64,000 bases of DNA from Acinetobacter sp. 10FS3-1 (GCF_013343215.1 NZ_CP039146.1:9804-73803); one strand, 5' to 3'. Counted from the first letter of the stretch, positions 25,719 through 35,998 are shown. Numbers and translations: made by a program. The notes: generated from the letters alone by a model not told the origin.

Positions 25719-25740
25719 TACAAACCTTCCTTAAAAATAA

Positions 25741-25756
25741 TGCGCCTTACGGCGCA
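25741..25756 (+). terminator. hairpin after the ImmA/IrrE operon
   Basis: TGCGCC-TTAC-GGCGCA, a compact GC stem 23 bp after the stop codon, followed by a weak T-rich tract. Confidence 0.6.
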
Positions 25757-25836
25757 CTATTTATGCAAAATCCTGATTAATTTTTTTATGACTTCACGCC
25801 CAACGTAGTTTTGCATCCCATAAGTCATACTTTAAC

Positions 25837-25850
25837 TGAAAATGTAACTT
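25837..25850. promoter_or_regulatory. possible UmuDAb-type half operator
   Basis: TGAAAATGTAACTT matches the left two-thirds of the Acinetobacter UmuDAb/DdrR damage operator as I recall it; the right half-site is not conserved. It lies about 115 bp upstream of the SRAP gene in an otherwise featureless 200-bp spacer. Confidence 0.3.
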
Positions 25851-25964
25851 GCCCCATCATGACTTTTTTCATATAGCCTACTTGAACTGACACCATAAAT
25901 CCCATGTGTTCCATAAAGCATCGTATACAATTTCAGATAAATTCTTTAGTTATGTGATCAGGCT

Positions 25965-26606
25965 ATGTGCTCAAATTACCTATTTCCAAATAAAAGAAAT
26001 TTGACACTCTTAGGTGTCGATACAAGCCAGTTTGATCTTGAGCTTAAGGATCATGTATTCCCTTCCTATCATGCTCCAATCATTCTGAACGGCTCAGATC
26101 ACTTAGAGCTTGATATTGCAAAGTTTGGATTACTACCGAGCTGGGCGAAAGAATTGAAGTTCAGCAGTCATACTTATAACGCCAGAACTGAGTCTGTAGC
26201 AGATAAGCCTAGCTTTCGACATGCTTGGAAGTACAGCAAGTTCTGCCTAGTCCCAGTACAAGAATTTTATGAGCCGAAATACATCAATGGCAAGCCACAC
26301 TGGTACACCATCAAGCGTAAAGATGATCAGCCTTTTACTGTTGCAGGGATCTATGATGATGCAGTGATTAATGGCAATAAGGTACGTTCCTTTTCAATGT
26401 TGACCATCAATTCGGACCATCACCCTTTTATGAAACAATTCCATGCACCGAAGGATGAGAAGCGATCCATTATCGTTATTCCAGAACAGTACAGAAAAGA
26501 CTGGCTAACAGCCGATCATGAACATGCGCATGAATATTTCTTTCAAATGCCCGATGAATTCGTCACATTTCCACGCGATGAGCAGAAACAAAACGTCTTA
26601 TTCTGA
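25965..26606 (+). CDS. SOS response-associated peptidase (SRAP/HMCES/YedK family)
   Basis: 213 aa starting MCSN, with the catalytic Cys2 that forms a thiazolidine crosslink with abasic sites in single-stranded DNA. Other conserved elements: YNARTESVADKPSFRHAW (Asn/Arg DNA contacts), CLVPVQEFYEP (active-site Glu) and the His in HPFMKQFHAPKDEKRSIIV. The usual MCGR start is MCSN here. It protects abasic sites during replication and stands directly upstream of umuD-umuC, so the trio forms a DNA-damage module. Confidence 0.9.
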   Translation: MCSNYLFPNKRNLTLLGVDTSQFDLELKDHVFPSYHAPIILNGSDHLELDIAKFGLLPSWAKELKFSSHTYNARTESVADKPSFRHAWKYSKFCLVPVQEFYEPKYINGKPHWYTIKRKDDQPFTVAGIYDDAVINGNKVRSFSMLTINSDHHPFMKQFHAPKDEKRSIIVIPEQYRKDWLTADHEHAHEYFFQMPDEFVTFPRDEQKQNVLF

Positions 26607-26717
26607 CGCATCCTTGTTTATCCACAACTTTTTAAATTTGAATTTTAAACGCTGTTAGTAATATCCTATTTAAACAAATTCTACTTCCAAACACGCCTCG
26701 TAGCGTAGGAGTATCTC

Positions 26718-27344
26718 ATGTCTAAGAAGTTGCCTATTTACTTCTCTGACGACGCATGGTCATCTTTACAAGAGCTCATGGGTCCAGAGGGTAAACCAAG
26801 TCCTACCATCAACACCGTGCTTGAACAAATCGCTGTTCAAAATGAGCTTGTTGAAAAATTAGGGCTTACTGCTGTCCTACCCAAATCCAAAGTATCTATT
26901 CCCGTCTCTTTAGAGCGTATTCCTGCAGGTCCGGCCTTCAGCACCAAGGATGAGCAAGACAAAGCACTCGATCTGAATGAGTTCCTGATTCACAACCCTA
27001 TTTCTACTTTTATTGCCTATGTAGACAGTGAATCCATGCTCGATGCTGGCCTAGAGATTAATGATCCAATCATTATTGATCGCAGTATTGAAGCCAAGCA
27101 TTACGATATCGTGGTTGCCCTGATTGATGACAATGCCTCGACCATTAAGCGGCTGATGATCACCAATAAGATGTCCAAGTCTGAAATCAAAGAAATATTT
27201 GGAGATGAAGATTATCCGCTTCCAGAACTTTGGTTGAAGGCTGAAAATTCGAATTACAATCACATCATTCCTGATGATAGTCAGACCATATCAATCTGGG
27301 GTGTGGTGACTTTTAATTTAAAGCGTATTTATCACCGCTCATAA
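26718..27344 (+). CDS. umuD: UmuD-like autocleaved polymerase V subunit / repressor-type protein
   Basis: 208 aa, much longer than E. coli UmuD (139 aa) and close to Acinetobacter UmuDAb, which doubles as a damage-response repressor. A cleavage site AG is in RIPAGPAF (about residue 74). The catalytic Ser is in [10 protein letters not shown] (about 104) and the Lys in ASTIKRLMI (about 140), the S24 peptidase dyad. The N-terminal 60 residues ([20 protein letters not shown]) are an extension. The AT-rich upstream dyad TTTAAATTTGAATTTTAAA (26631-26649) may be its operator. Followed by umuC after 14 bp. Confidence 0.85.
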   Translation: MSKKLPIYFSDDAWSSLQELMGPEGKPSPTINTVLEQIAVQNELVEKLGLTAVLPKSKVSIPVSLERIPAGPAFSTKDEQDKALDLNEFLIHNPISTFIAYVDSESMLDAGLEINDPIIIDRSIEAKHYDIVVALIDDNASTIKRLMITNKMSKSEIKEIFGDEDYPLPELWLKAENSNYNHIIPDDSQTISIWGVVTFNLKRIYHRS

Positions 27345-27711
27345 AAAGAAGAATAACCATGCAAAGTGAAAATGAAATATTCGCGTTAGTCGACGTGAAT
27401 AATTGCTACGTCTCGTGTGAGCGTGTGTTTAATCCTGCCTTGAATGATCGCCCAACCATTGTGCTCAGCAACAATGACGGCTGTGCCGTGGCCAGAAGCC
27501 AGGAAGCGAAAGACTTAGGCATCAAGATGGGTGTTCCTGTATTCCAAATTAAAGAGCTAATCAAACAACATAACATTCAGGTGCTATCCAGTAATTTCTC
27601 CTTATATGGCGAAATGTCCAAGCGCTTTATGGAGCTGCTTGGGGACTATGTTGCACCAGGAGATCAAGAGATACCGTCTGAAACGTCAAGCAAATTATTG
27701 AGAATTCATGC

Positions 27712-28686
27712 TCAATAATCCGCTTGATAAGGTTGTTGGTGTTTGAGTACACCATAACAAAGATGAACCAACTTCCTCATCGCAGCTCCAATCGCCATCA
27801 TTTTGGTTTTACCATTGGCCAATAATCTTTCATTCATCCCTCTAATGTGGGGATTATGCCGAGTTGCGACAATGGCTGCCATATATAAACCGGCACGTAT
27901 TTTGGAAGAGCCCGCTTTGGATAAACGGCTTCTGCCATGAATGGAGCTACCTGATTGCTTTTGAATGGGGACCAAGCCAACAAAGGCGGCCGCTTGACTA
28001 GCGCTTTCAAAAGTATGGCTGCGCAAGAAACTGAGCATTAATAAACTGGTTCGATCTGCAATAGCTGGAATACTGCTGAGCAGTTCTTTATCATTTCTTA
28101 AATCAGGATTCTGATCGATATGAGCATCAATTTGCTGGTCGATACCCTGAATGTGCTTGTTTAACTGCCTAATACTCTTATGGATAGACTGAAGTACAGG
28201 TTCCATCGTGAAGGTAGACTCTGCTTTTTCCAAACGATTCTTTTCACGTTGTAAATCTTCACAAAGCACAGCTCTTCTATCTAGCAAAGCATTCAGAAAT
28301 TGAATAGGTTGGGGTAAAGGTTGCCAAAAATGTAGATCGGCAGTCATCGCAAATCGAGCTAGAACTTCACTATCCACCTTGTCTGTTTTATTTAGCTTAG
28401 ACATACTCTGAGCAAAATATCGAGCTCTGGCAGGATTGGTTACACAGACTTGATAGTCCGCATCAAATAAATATTTAGCCAAGAGTTCATGATAAATAGA
28501 TGTGGCTTCCATTAAGATAATGGTCTGCGTAGAAGTTGCAGCATGCTGCTTTAGCCAGGTTTGAAGTTGCTCAAAACCTTTTGGTGTATTTGAAAAAGTT
28601 TTGGTTTTCTTTTTACTTGCAGAATTTTCTAAAATTAAACAGCAATCAATTTTAGCTTTAGCAACATCAATACCAAGATAAAACAT
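27712..28686 (-). CDS. IS110-family DEDD transposase/recombinase
   Basis: 324 aa. N-terminal RuvC-like DEDD domain: [14 protein letters not shown] (Asp), [13 protein letters not shown] (Glu), [14 protein letters not shown] (Asp pair). A coiled middle follows. The C-terminal transposase_20 domain has [14 protein letters not shown] and [20 protein letters not shown], with the serine nucleophile region SGSS. It works with a bridge RNA encoded upstream. Intact. Confidence 0.94.
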   Translation of the reverse strand: MFYLGIDVAKAKIDCCLILENSASKKKTKTFSNTPKGFEQLQTWLKQHAATSTQTIILMEATSIYHELLAKYLFDADYQVCVTNPARARYFAQSMSKLNKTDKVDSEVLARFAMTADLHFWQPLPQPIQFLNALLDRRAVLCEDLQREKNRLEKAESTFTMEPVLQSIHKSIRQLNKHIQGIDQQIDAHIDQNPDLRNDKELLSSIPAIADRTSLLMLSFLRSHTFESASQAAAFVGLVPIQKQSGSSIHGRSRLSKAGSSKIRAGLYMAAIVATRHNPHIRGMNERLLANGKTKMMAIGAAMRKLVHLCYGVLKHQQPYQADY

Positions 28687-28719
28687 AATCTTTACCTGCT
28701 TTATTTATCCAATTATTGT

Positions 28720-28870
28720 TTTAGCATAACCACCGTCTTTTCTTGTGAATACAGCATCAAAGTGCTTAGTTACCGTCCAGAGTTGTGCAAGTGGTTAGGG
28801 CAAATTGTAGGTTTTATCTCTTTCACAGACTAAAAGTCTTAGGTCTATTACAAACTCTACAATTTGCATA
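28720..28870 (-). ncRNA. predicted IS110 bridge RNA with readable target and donor guides
   Basis: Transcribed toward the transposase from the non-coding end. Target-binding loop: an 11-bp stem (28857-28867 with 28800-28810) encloses an internal loop capped by AGACT/AGTCT. Its 5' side reads AATAGACCT (28849-28841), identical to the umuC flank plus core at 28906-28914 read on the same strand. Donor-binding loop: stem TAACCAC/GTGGTTA (28797-28791 with 28733-28727) capped by AGCA/TGCT. Its 5' side reads GACGGTAACT (28777-28768), 9/10 to the element's own terminus GACGGTATCT at 27678-27669. Right-side guides match less well. RNA ends are approximate. Confidence 0.78.
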
Positions 28871-29895
28871 TAGTGGAAGCTAATCACTACAAGCTCCAAG
28901 ATACAAGGTCTATTCCATTGATGAATGCTTTCTGAAGCTCACAGCTTACGAGCATCTATTTGACCTGACTGTATATGCTCAAGACATGAGGGCTAAGGCT
29001 TGGCGTTGGTTAGGCCTACCCTGCTGTATTGGAATTGGTCGCTCTAAAACCGAAGCCAAGATTGCCAATCATCTCGCCAAGAAAAACAAGTTCTTCAATG
29101 GGGTCTGTAATCTGGCCCATATGGACCCATGCTCTACAGAAACGCTACTCGCGCAGGTTGATGTGTCTGAGGTTTGGGGCGTAGGCAGACAGAACTGTAA
29201 GAAGCTCAATACTATGGGTGTTCAATCTGTGCTGGATCTGATCAATGCCAATCCTAAAGAAATCAAAAAGCAGTTTAGTATCGTGATGGAAAAGACGGTG
29301 CTTGAGCTACAGGGCCTTTCTTGTATTGACCTTAGTGATGATACTGTAGCGAAGAAGCAAATCATCAGCAGCCGTTCATATGGCAACCCAGTGTATGAAA
29401 TGGATGACATTAAAGCTTCGGTTCGGCTTTATGTGGCCAGAGCCGTGAAACGAATGCGGGAAGATGGCTCAATCTGCAAGATGATCGGCGTGTATATCCA
29501 AACCGGTCGCTTTGATAAGACAGAGCGCTACTCGCCTTACATCGTCGTTCAAATGCATGAGCATACGGATGATCTACTGCTCATCACCAAGGCCGCGATG
29601 AAAGGCATCGATCAGATATTTAAGAAAGGCTTTAAGTATAAAAAGGCGGGAATCGTGCTGCTCGAAATTACAGATCAATCCAAGTTTGTGCCCGATCTAT
29701 TCACGGACTATTCACATAAGCAAGAGCGAGAAAGGCTTTCAGATGCCATCGAAGCCATCAGTGAACGGTTTGGGAAGAATCTCGTCACGCTAGGCATTGC
29801 CAACAATAAAGAAGCCACATGGCACATGAATCAAAACCTTAGATCACCTTCGTATTTAACCAAATGGTCTGACTTACCAAGAGTAGGATAAAAAC

Positions 29896-30114
29896 ATGCA
29901 CTTATTTAAATTAACTGACGAACAACTCGCACAAATTCTTATCCCGAAACGATTTGTACCACCTACTCCACCTGAACATGAAGGCAAGAATATGGTCTAT
30001 GTATTTGATAGTGAGGATAAGTTTGAACTGACTTATGATGAGCTGGTGGAAATCATTAGCAAAGCTAGAATGGCTGGTCCGAAGTTGATACCTGTCTTAG
30101 GCACCGTGAATTAA
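29896..30114 (+). CDS. small unrecognised protein downstream of umuC
   Basis: 72 aa, 4 bp after the umuC stop, so probably co-transcribed. It contains LTDEQLAQILIPKRFVPPTP and a C-terminal LTYDELVEIISKARMAGPKL; helical and soluble. No function recognised. Its position suggests a minor damage-module protein. Confidence 0.6.
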   Translation: MHLFKLTDEQLAQILIPKRFVPPTPPEHEGKNMVYVFDSEDKFELTYDELVEIISKARMAGPKLIPVLGTVN

Positions 30115-30441
30115 ATTGTGCAGTGTTCGCACGCCACTTGAAACATAACTTGATTGGAAATGAATTTGGGCTGAGAAAAATTCAGTTCAAATTTAACCTG
30201 ACGGGCACACTAAAAAATGGGTAATTGTCAGATCGAGTTTGGACTACAACACTTTAGCTCATCGATTTACCAAAGTGCTAATCTTTACACTATTGTCTAA
30301 AATCCAGTGACCAAATTGTGATGCTAAAGCTTTTAAATTCCCTTTATTATGAATCAAAGTTAGTATGATGCTTTTCATAAAGACAGTTTACTTATAACCA
30401 GAGAGATTTTTAAACAATTCCCCCTTTTCAGTTTGCTTAGG
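30115..30441. other. 327-bp intergenic region between the umuC unit and the recombinase trio
   Basis: Convergent gene ends on both sides. No open frame of note, no clear terminator and no repeat was identified. It could contain one end of the recombinase element, but no matching sequence was found beyond 36463. Confidence 0.4.
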
Positions 30442-33400
30442 CTATTTGATCCAGAGTTCATCTTTTTGCATCATTTTTAACATTAAATTAAATATAACCA
30501 GCGGAGTAACATTTTTTTTGTTAGAGCCGACAACTCTTTGAAAACTAAATTTAACGGTTCGCTCAGGAGCATCCAAATTAACTGGGTAGTTTTGTTTTTC
30601 TAAATACAGATGATCTCCTAACATTGGCTCTATACCAGTAATAAAATTAACAATTTGTTGCTCATCACCTTTCATTCGGCATTGAAAATGTAGAAAATTC
30701 TTACGCAGTTTTCCAAATAATAATAATATTTTAAGCGCCTTAACCATGTTCTTTTCTTTCAGTGCATCTTGCTGCCTATCATCTTTATAATGAAAATCAA
30801 GGAGAGGAATTATTTCATCTGGACGAGTCAGTTTTTTAGCCTTTTCGTAAAGTTCATCAAACCAACTCTCTTCTAAATTCTTACTATAAACATAATTCGT
30901 TTTTAAATTAAATTTTTGGCGATCCATCCATTTAGTGCTCATCCATTGACATCGTTGCATCCATTCTTGAGCTTGGGTATCTTCGCTTAAACGACCTTCT
31001 CTAAAACTTATCAAACGTTGAAAAGGTGTCAGAGTACTCTTCTCTATACTAAACTTCTTTTCTTGTCGGCCAGCCATCGTAACTGGCTGTGTTTGCTGAT
31101 AAGAATTAAACCATTTCTGCTGCTGAGTATAACGATTTAGGTTTATGTAGTCTGTACTTGACTTCACTGGACTAAAACACTGTTCTAATACTTTTTTTGA
31201 AATGATACACGGCGAATTATAAATTCGATCGACTGCTAATAAATCCAAAACATGAAGGTAATTTGAAGCCGTTTGCTCAATACTGCTATGCCCCATCCAA
31301 GAGGCGAGCACCTGCCATTTATGTTGAATAATCTCTTCTTGAGCACGTGCTTTCATACCAAACAATAAATCCCTCATCTTTTTTGCTTTTACCCAAGGAC
31401 AATCTGTGTAGGTCTTGATCATTTCTTTTGAACCGAGCAAAGTTATTGCTAGATAGTTAGCAGCACTGTGGCGTAATGTATGAAAACTAAAGCCATGATG
31501 CATACCTAATATTTGACTAAACAAATCTACTGTAATTTTGCTGATACATTGATCAGTTAATACACGATGATTCACACTAAAAAGTAGATCATCCTGCTGA
31601 TTAACCAAATATTGCTCATAACGATGTTGTATGTAACGTTGTACTACTAAAAACTCATGTTCTGACAATGCAATTTTCAATGGTATTTGACGATTCGCAC
31701 TTCGCGTTTTCAGACGGCGATATGAATTGTCTTGGATATGAAGCGTGATATTATTAAAAACTGTATTTTCTTTTTCTTTATAAAGTAGCTCTGGGCAAAT
31801 AATATCTTGTATTTTAAGACAACGAACTTCATTTAATCGAAGTCCAGTTCTATAACTTAGTAAATACATCAGCTTTAAACAACTCAGATGATCGACCCAC
31901 TCTGATGCCGTTGGCTCTTGACTTAAATTTTCTAGTTTTTCCAATAATTTGCCAAATAGCAAAGGACTCACTAGCCGTGCATTGCAAATTTGTAAATGCT
32001 TAAAACTTGAATTCTGTAACACCAATACCCCTGGAGCATCATAATTCTCTATACAGAATTGATGAAAATCTTTTAGGCGACCAAAACGGTATTCTGCGCT
32101 TTGGTGCATCTTACGAGAGGTTTTTCCTTTCACCGAATCTCGTTGAACTGCTTTTTCATCACGTTCACTGCTGTATTTCAATAGCTGCCGATATAAATCC
32201 TCATAGTCATCTATGGATTGTTGCTTTAAATCTAATTTATTGAGCCAAATCTCAAATATAAATTCTTTGCCAAACGATCCTAAGTAGCTTTCAATAGTTG
32301 ATAATTGAAGCCCTCGTTTTTTTAAATGCATTAACCAGTGAATTAAGCGTAGTTGAGCATCAATTAAAGACTTTTCCTCCGTATTAGCATCAACTATCTT
32401 CTCCTCTAACACCCTTCTAGTTTCTTGCCAAAAACGTAGCGTGCGTTCTTCTTTATTCCTCTTTTTATCTAAACGCTCAACTTTTTGACCTTTACGTTTC
32501 TTTTGACCAAACAACATCAACTCATACGGAATCGTTTGTAATTTGCTTTGAACAGTCGGAACTTCAGGAAGTAACTGCTCTTGTTCAAAATGAATAGGGC
32601 GATTATCTGCTTCTGTGACTTGATTGTAATCATTATTCCACAGCAATCTAAATTCGGATGGCCTTAAAGCAACAGTATTAATCTCTTGCTGAAGCACATT
32701 ACTCAAAAATATATCTATGCTGAGGTTTGGATTAAATTCGAGTACCATTTGCACATCATTAAATGCACGAAATCCACGGCGTTTAATTTGATATTGCAGA
32801 TCCCCAAGACTTTTTTTCCTGCCTATCTTACTCAAGCTTTCTAAAATACAATCTTCAACTGAATGTTGCAGACAAAATTCTTTCTGAGTAGCTTTCAACT
32901 TTTTTAAATATTGCAAAATGAACTGCGCATATGGGTTAAAAAAAACATGTTTCCATTGGTACAACTTTCCCTGTTCTACATCGTTGCCATATTGAGAGTT
33001 TTCAACACGATAATGTAGTAACAATGGATTAGTGATTTTTTTGTAGTCCGAATGGTATAACCGAAAACAATTCAGATCTGTACCAAGCTCAATGGCCTCC
33101 TGCAATTGCTTCTGAATAGCAATCAAATGCTGTTCATCTGCACAGCCTGAAATATATATAAAACTTAAGCATAAATTTCCCCATAAGTACTTTGGTTCAT
33201 TCCAATATTCAAATGAATCTTGCCAATACTGCCTTAATTCCTTAAGTACATGGATATGTAGATGCCCCTGTTCTAACCGTGACTCTGTACTCTCAATTTT
33301 TCTAGGCAGTACGATCCGTTTAGTATGTGGATTTAGCTTAATTCTGTATGATTTTTTATCTACATTCTGGTTGAATTGCTTCCTTCTTTTATTAAATTCA

Positions 33401-33642
33401 TCTTCAGTAAATTGCATCAGTTTTGATTGTTCGTCTCGGCTCAACTTTTGACTCAAACAATCAACACTATCTTTAATGTCATGCCATTTTTCAGCGATCA
33501 GCTGATCAAGTTTTTGCTGCATTTCTTTCGTCAATACTTCAGGTGGAGAAGGCTGTCTATCTAGCGACTTTTTCACCATTTTATGAATATCAACAAATAG
33601 ATCATCTAGTTGTGGTTTTATTAGTTCTTTGATTTTTTGCAT
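30442..33642 (-). CDS. giant tyrosine-recombinase protein (third gene of a trio)
   Basis: 1066 aa, over twice a normal integrase. The catalytic domain lies in the middle-to-C part: Arg in LSYRTGLRLNEVRCLKI (about residue 597), HxLR in FSFHTLRHSAANYLA (about 721), and GH...Y in ASWMGHSSIEQTASNYLHVL (about 795). All core residues are present, so it is probably active. The 500-residue N-terminal part is charged and helical with no family recognised. About 250 residues follow the catalytic Tyr. It starts 4 bp after the previous gene, so it is in an operon. Tn554 TnpA/TnpB and Gamma-Mobile-Trio proteins are possible relatives; neither could be verified. Confidence 0.75.
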   Translation of the reverse strand: MQKIKELIKPQLDDLFVDIHKMVKKSLDRQPSPPEVLTKEMQQKLDQLIAEKWHDIKDSVDCLSQKLSRDEQSKLMQFTEDEFNKRRKQFNQNVDKKSYRIKLNPHTKRIVLPRKIESTESRLEQGHLHIHVLKELRQYWQDSFEYWNEPKYLWGNLCLSFIYISGCADEQHLIAIQKQLQEAIELGTDLNCFRLYHSDYKKITNPLLLHYRVENSQYGNDVEQGKLYQWKHVFFNPYAQFILQYLKKLKATQKEFCLQHSVEDCILESLSKIGRKKSLGDLQYQIKRRGFRAFNDVQMVLEFNPNLSIDIFLSNVLQQEINTVALRPSEFRLLWNNDYNQVTEADNRPIHFEQEQLLPEVPTVQSKLQTIPYELMLFGQKKRKGQKVERLDKKRNKEERTLRFWQETRRVLEEKIVDANTEEKSLIDAQLRLIHWLMHLKKRGLQLSTIESYLGSFGKEFIFEIWLNKLDLKQQSIDDYEDLYRQLLKYSSERDEKAVQRDSVKGKTSRKMHQSAEYRFGRLKDFHQFCIENYDAPGVLVLQNSSFKHLQICNARLVSPLLFGKLLEKLENLSQEPTASEWVDHLSCLKLMYLLSYRTGLRLNEVRCLKIQDIICPELLYKEKENTVFNNITLHIQDNSYRRLKTRSANRQIPLKIALSEHEFLVVQRYIQHRYEQYLVNQQDDLLFSVNHRVLTDQCISKITVDLFSQILGMHHGFSFHTLRHSAANYLAITLLGSKEMIKTYTDCPWVKAKKMRDLLFGMKARAQEEIIQHKWQVLASWMGHSSIEQTASNYLHVLDLLAVDRIYNSPCIISKKVLEQCFSPVKSSTDYINLNRYTQQQKWFNSYQQTQPVTMAGRQEKKFSIEKSTLTPFQRLISFREGRLSEDTQAQEWMQRCQWMSTKWMDRQKFNLKTNYVYSKNLEESWFDELYEKAKKLTRPDEIIPLLDFHYKDDRQQDALKEKNMVKALKILLLFGKLRKNFLHFQCRMKGDEQQIVNFITGIEPMLGDHLYLEKQNYPVNLDAPERTVKFSFQRVVGSNKKNVTPLVIFNLMLKMMQKDELWIK

Positions 33643-33646
33643 ACAA

Positions 33647-35986
33647 CTATTTTCGCTCTAAGTGTTTAATCGATAAAGATTTGACATTATCTTGCAATTG
33701 CTGGCGGGCTTGCTGTACATAGACATTCGGGATAAGTGAAGAATGCGGATGAAAAGCCTCTCGGTCACGTTGGTCATGACCATACAGGGCCTGAATTAAG
33801 TGAAAAGCTAATGCTGGTTTACCCTCTTGCTGCTCATGCATCAAAAAGTTCATGTCAAAATGACGTAACCAATTCGAATACATATTCTTTGGAAAGACTC
33901 CTTGCATATATGAATTCACCCATTTTCTCGATAAAGGGATTAACTTAATTTTCCTGCTCTGCCATTCTTTGACAGTTATCGGCAAGATATCTTTACTAAA
34001 AATGACCTTACCAAAAAGATCATTTACAGTTATCTTCTTCTTTGCAAAGACTTGTCTAAAAAATGAACCGTACGCTTCAATAATTTGTTCTAAAAAGGCA
34101 GTGTAATTTTGCAGTGTTTTTATGAAAAAATCAGATAAAGGGATAAAACGACCATCTTTTCTTGCTTTACTATTTTTTTTATCATTCACATATAAAAGCT
34201 TGAGCTCAACACAATAATCATCCAAATTCCCCAACAGGTTTTTTTTAGGCCGACTTGCCAAACTCAACAAACTGATATGCCACATCCAACACGCATATGC
34301 ATTAAGTTGATTAATAATGTGCTTATCTTCTTGGATGTTTTCGTGACAATGTCTATGTAAAATATGGAATTGCTCTTTCACAAAATTGGGTTCAAGTGCC
34401 AGTTGGCTCCCTATCCTTCCTATAGATAATGCAGATTGCACTTTGAATTGTTGTTGCAATATTTTTAGTTCAGCCGTGTCTTCAGTAAAATGTGTGGAAT
34501 GTGGTGTAAGTGCTTTTTCTAAAAAGGCTAGATATGTGCTACTGAGTTGAGTTTTCGGTAGCCCGCCATAATAGATACCAGGCATGTGATGCTGACTATC
34601 CCGCCCAGCAATTACATGAGCAAGATATTCATTATATGTTTCATAATATATATGAAAATATAATTGAGCCTGCAGTTTTTCTACAGTGATCGAACCTACA
34701 AACCGATTATCAAGCCAATTCTTAAGTTTCGTATTAATGTGTGTTGATGAAATTAGTGGATTCGATGCTTGTTCTATATAGTCAAACCAAGCAGAAGGTA
34801 AATGTAGTTGATGTGTCATCACTTCATTCCACCGCACATGATTTAAGCTCTTAATCTTCTGCTCTGTAATTTTAAGATTTAATTTGAGTAAATATTCGCG
34901 ACGTCTACTTGAACCATTCTGGATCAAAATTCCATCTTGAATAAGCTCGTTAAAATCCATCAGTGCGACGGGTGATAATCCCGTCAAAAGTGACAATAAA
35001 CATGCTGCAGCGATTGCAGCATCCCTCCAGTGCCCGGATAACTCGGTTCTCAACACATAAACAATTTGCTTCAGTATATCTGGCGCCAAATAATGTGGAT
35101 TTGTAACAAAAGGAGCATGACGGCGCTGGCGATGCCGCATTAGATGCGTCGCATTATCGCTGAGTATATAATTTAAATTTTTAGACTTTTCATCTTCTGA
35201 ATAAAACTCCATTTCAGGATCTAATAGATCAACTTCACCCTCTTCATCTTTGTGAAGAGCGGCATCATAAATACTGATCTTTGCGTTATGTCCAATATCT
35301 ACTTGCTTACCCGTTTTAATTTCACGAAATTTTTTGAGTTCATTTTTCGTCGGCCATTGCAAAACTTTACTTTTTTTTGACTTACGCTGACGATGAACAA
35401 CACGACGATCATCAAGTCTTTTAAAAATTATTAATAGAGCCGATAAATACTCTATGGCTTGTACTTGTTTGAAATCTTTAATATTAAAAAGTTGATTACG
35501 ATCCTCCTTTTTCAAGTTACGTTCGTACATGACATAGCGATTTAGTAGCTCACTGCATTCTTGAAATAATTCAGCATGATTAGAATCCAGAACATATCGT
35601 GATACATAGCGAAAGAGATCACAAACATGTTTTTGCTTATTCTCAGCTTTATCAATTTTTGCAAATTCTTGATACTGCCGATATGTTAAAAAACTCGCTT
35701 GTAGAATCAAATAACGTTCAGACGACAGCTCTTGAGTATTACTAGTAGTCGGGCATGCAAAATAACTTAAAGAAGCTAGATAATAATATTTACCTAATTG
35801 TCTAGAACTAGATATATAGCCATATATCTGTTGTGCTTCCTTATATAGAGCATGGGCTTTTTCACGTAAATCATCTGATAGATCGACAAATTGTGTATTC
35901 ACAACATGATTGCGTAATAAACAATAATCTTTTTGGAATTTTTCTGCTAAATCTAAGAATTGCTCTTCTGTTTCAATCTTTGGCAT
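33647..35986 (-). CDS. large tyrosine-recombinase-like protein, catalytic residues partly lost (second gene of a trio)
   Basis: 779 aa. Faint recombinase pattern: LLTGLSPVALMDFNEL (about residue 350) at the helix that normally holds Arg I, SLASRPKKNLLGNLDDYC (about 574), SNWLRHFDMNFLMHE (xxLRH, about 700), and ALYGHDQRDREAFHPHSS (GH box, about 735) without an obvious nucleophilic Tyr at the usual place. It may be a structural or target-selecting partner of the 1066-aa enzyme. Starts 12 bp after the first gene of the operon. Confidence 0.65.
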   Translation of the reverse strand: MPKIETEEQFLDLAEKFQKDYCLLRNHVVNTQFVDLSDDLREKAHALYKEAQQIYGYISSSRQLGKYYYLASLSYFACPTTSNTQELSSERYLILQASFLTYRQYQEFAKIDKAENKQKHVCDLFRYVSRYVLDSNHAELFQECSELLNRYVMYERNLKKEDRNQLFNIKDFKQVQAIEYLSALLIIFKRLDDRRVVHRQRKSKKSKVLQWPTKNELKKFREIKTGKQVDIGHNAKISIYDAALHKDEEGEVDLLDPEMEFYSEDEKSKNLNYILSDNATHLMRHRQRRHAPFVTNPHYLAPDILKQIVYVLRTELSGHWRDAAIAAACLLSLLTGLSPVALMDFNELIQDGILIQNGSSRRREYLLKLNLKITEQKIKSLNHVRWNEVMTHQLHLPSAWFDYIEQASNPLISSTHINTKLKNWLDNRFVGSITVEKLQAQLYFHIYYETYNEYLAHVIAGRDSQHHMPGIYYGGLPKTQLSSTYLAFLEKALTPHSTHFTEDTAELKILQQQFKVQSALSIGRIGSQLALEPNFVKEQFHILHRHCHENIQEDKHIINQLNAYACWMWHISLLSLASRPKKNLLGNLDDYCVELKLLYVNDKKNSKARKDGRFIPLSDFFIKTLQNYTAFLEQIIEAYGSFFRQVFAKKKITVNDLFGKVIFSKDILPITVKEWQSRKIKLIPLSRKWVNSYMQGVFPKNMYSNWLRHFDMNFLMHEQQEGKPALAFHLIQALYGHDQRDREAFHPHSSLIPNVYVQQARQQLQDNVKSLSIKHLERK

Positions 35987-35998
35987 ATTCGCTTTCGC

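Larger units (their letters stand above)
27671..28907 (-). mobile_element. IS110-family element inserted in umuC
   Basis: 1237 bp. It has no terminal inverted repeats and no target duplication beyond a shared AG dinucleotide (27669-27670 and 28906-28907; CT on the element's own strand), the IS110 core. The long non-coding end is upstream of the transposase (28687-28907), the IS110-group layout rather than the IS1111 layout. Confidence 0.9.
27359..29891 (+). pseudogene. umuC: umuC (Y-family polymerase), split by an IS110-family element
   Basis: 5' part 27359-27670 ([18 protein letters not shown], with the catalytic Asp; [11 protein letters not shown]). 3' part 28908-29891 (VYSIDECFLKL with the catalytic Asp-Glu; CIGIGRSKTEAKIANHLAKK; C-terminal YLTKWSDLPRVG). 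Removing 27671-28907 joins GDQE to VYSID in frame and gives 431 aa, a normal UmuC length. The insertion falls just before the catalytic SIDE motif, so no active polymerase V can be made unless the IS excises. The rest of the frame has no other damage, so the insertion looks recent. Confidence 0.95.
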
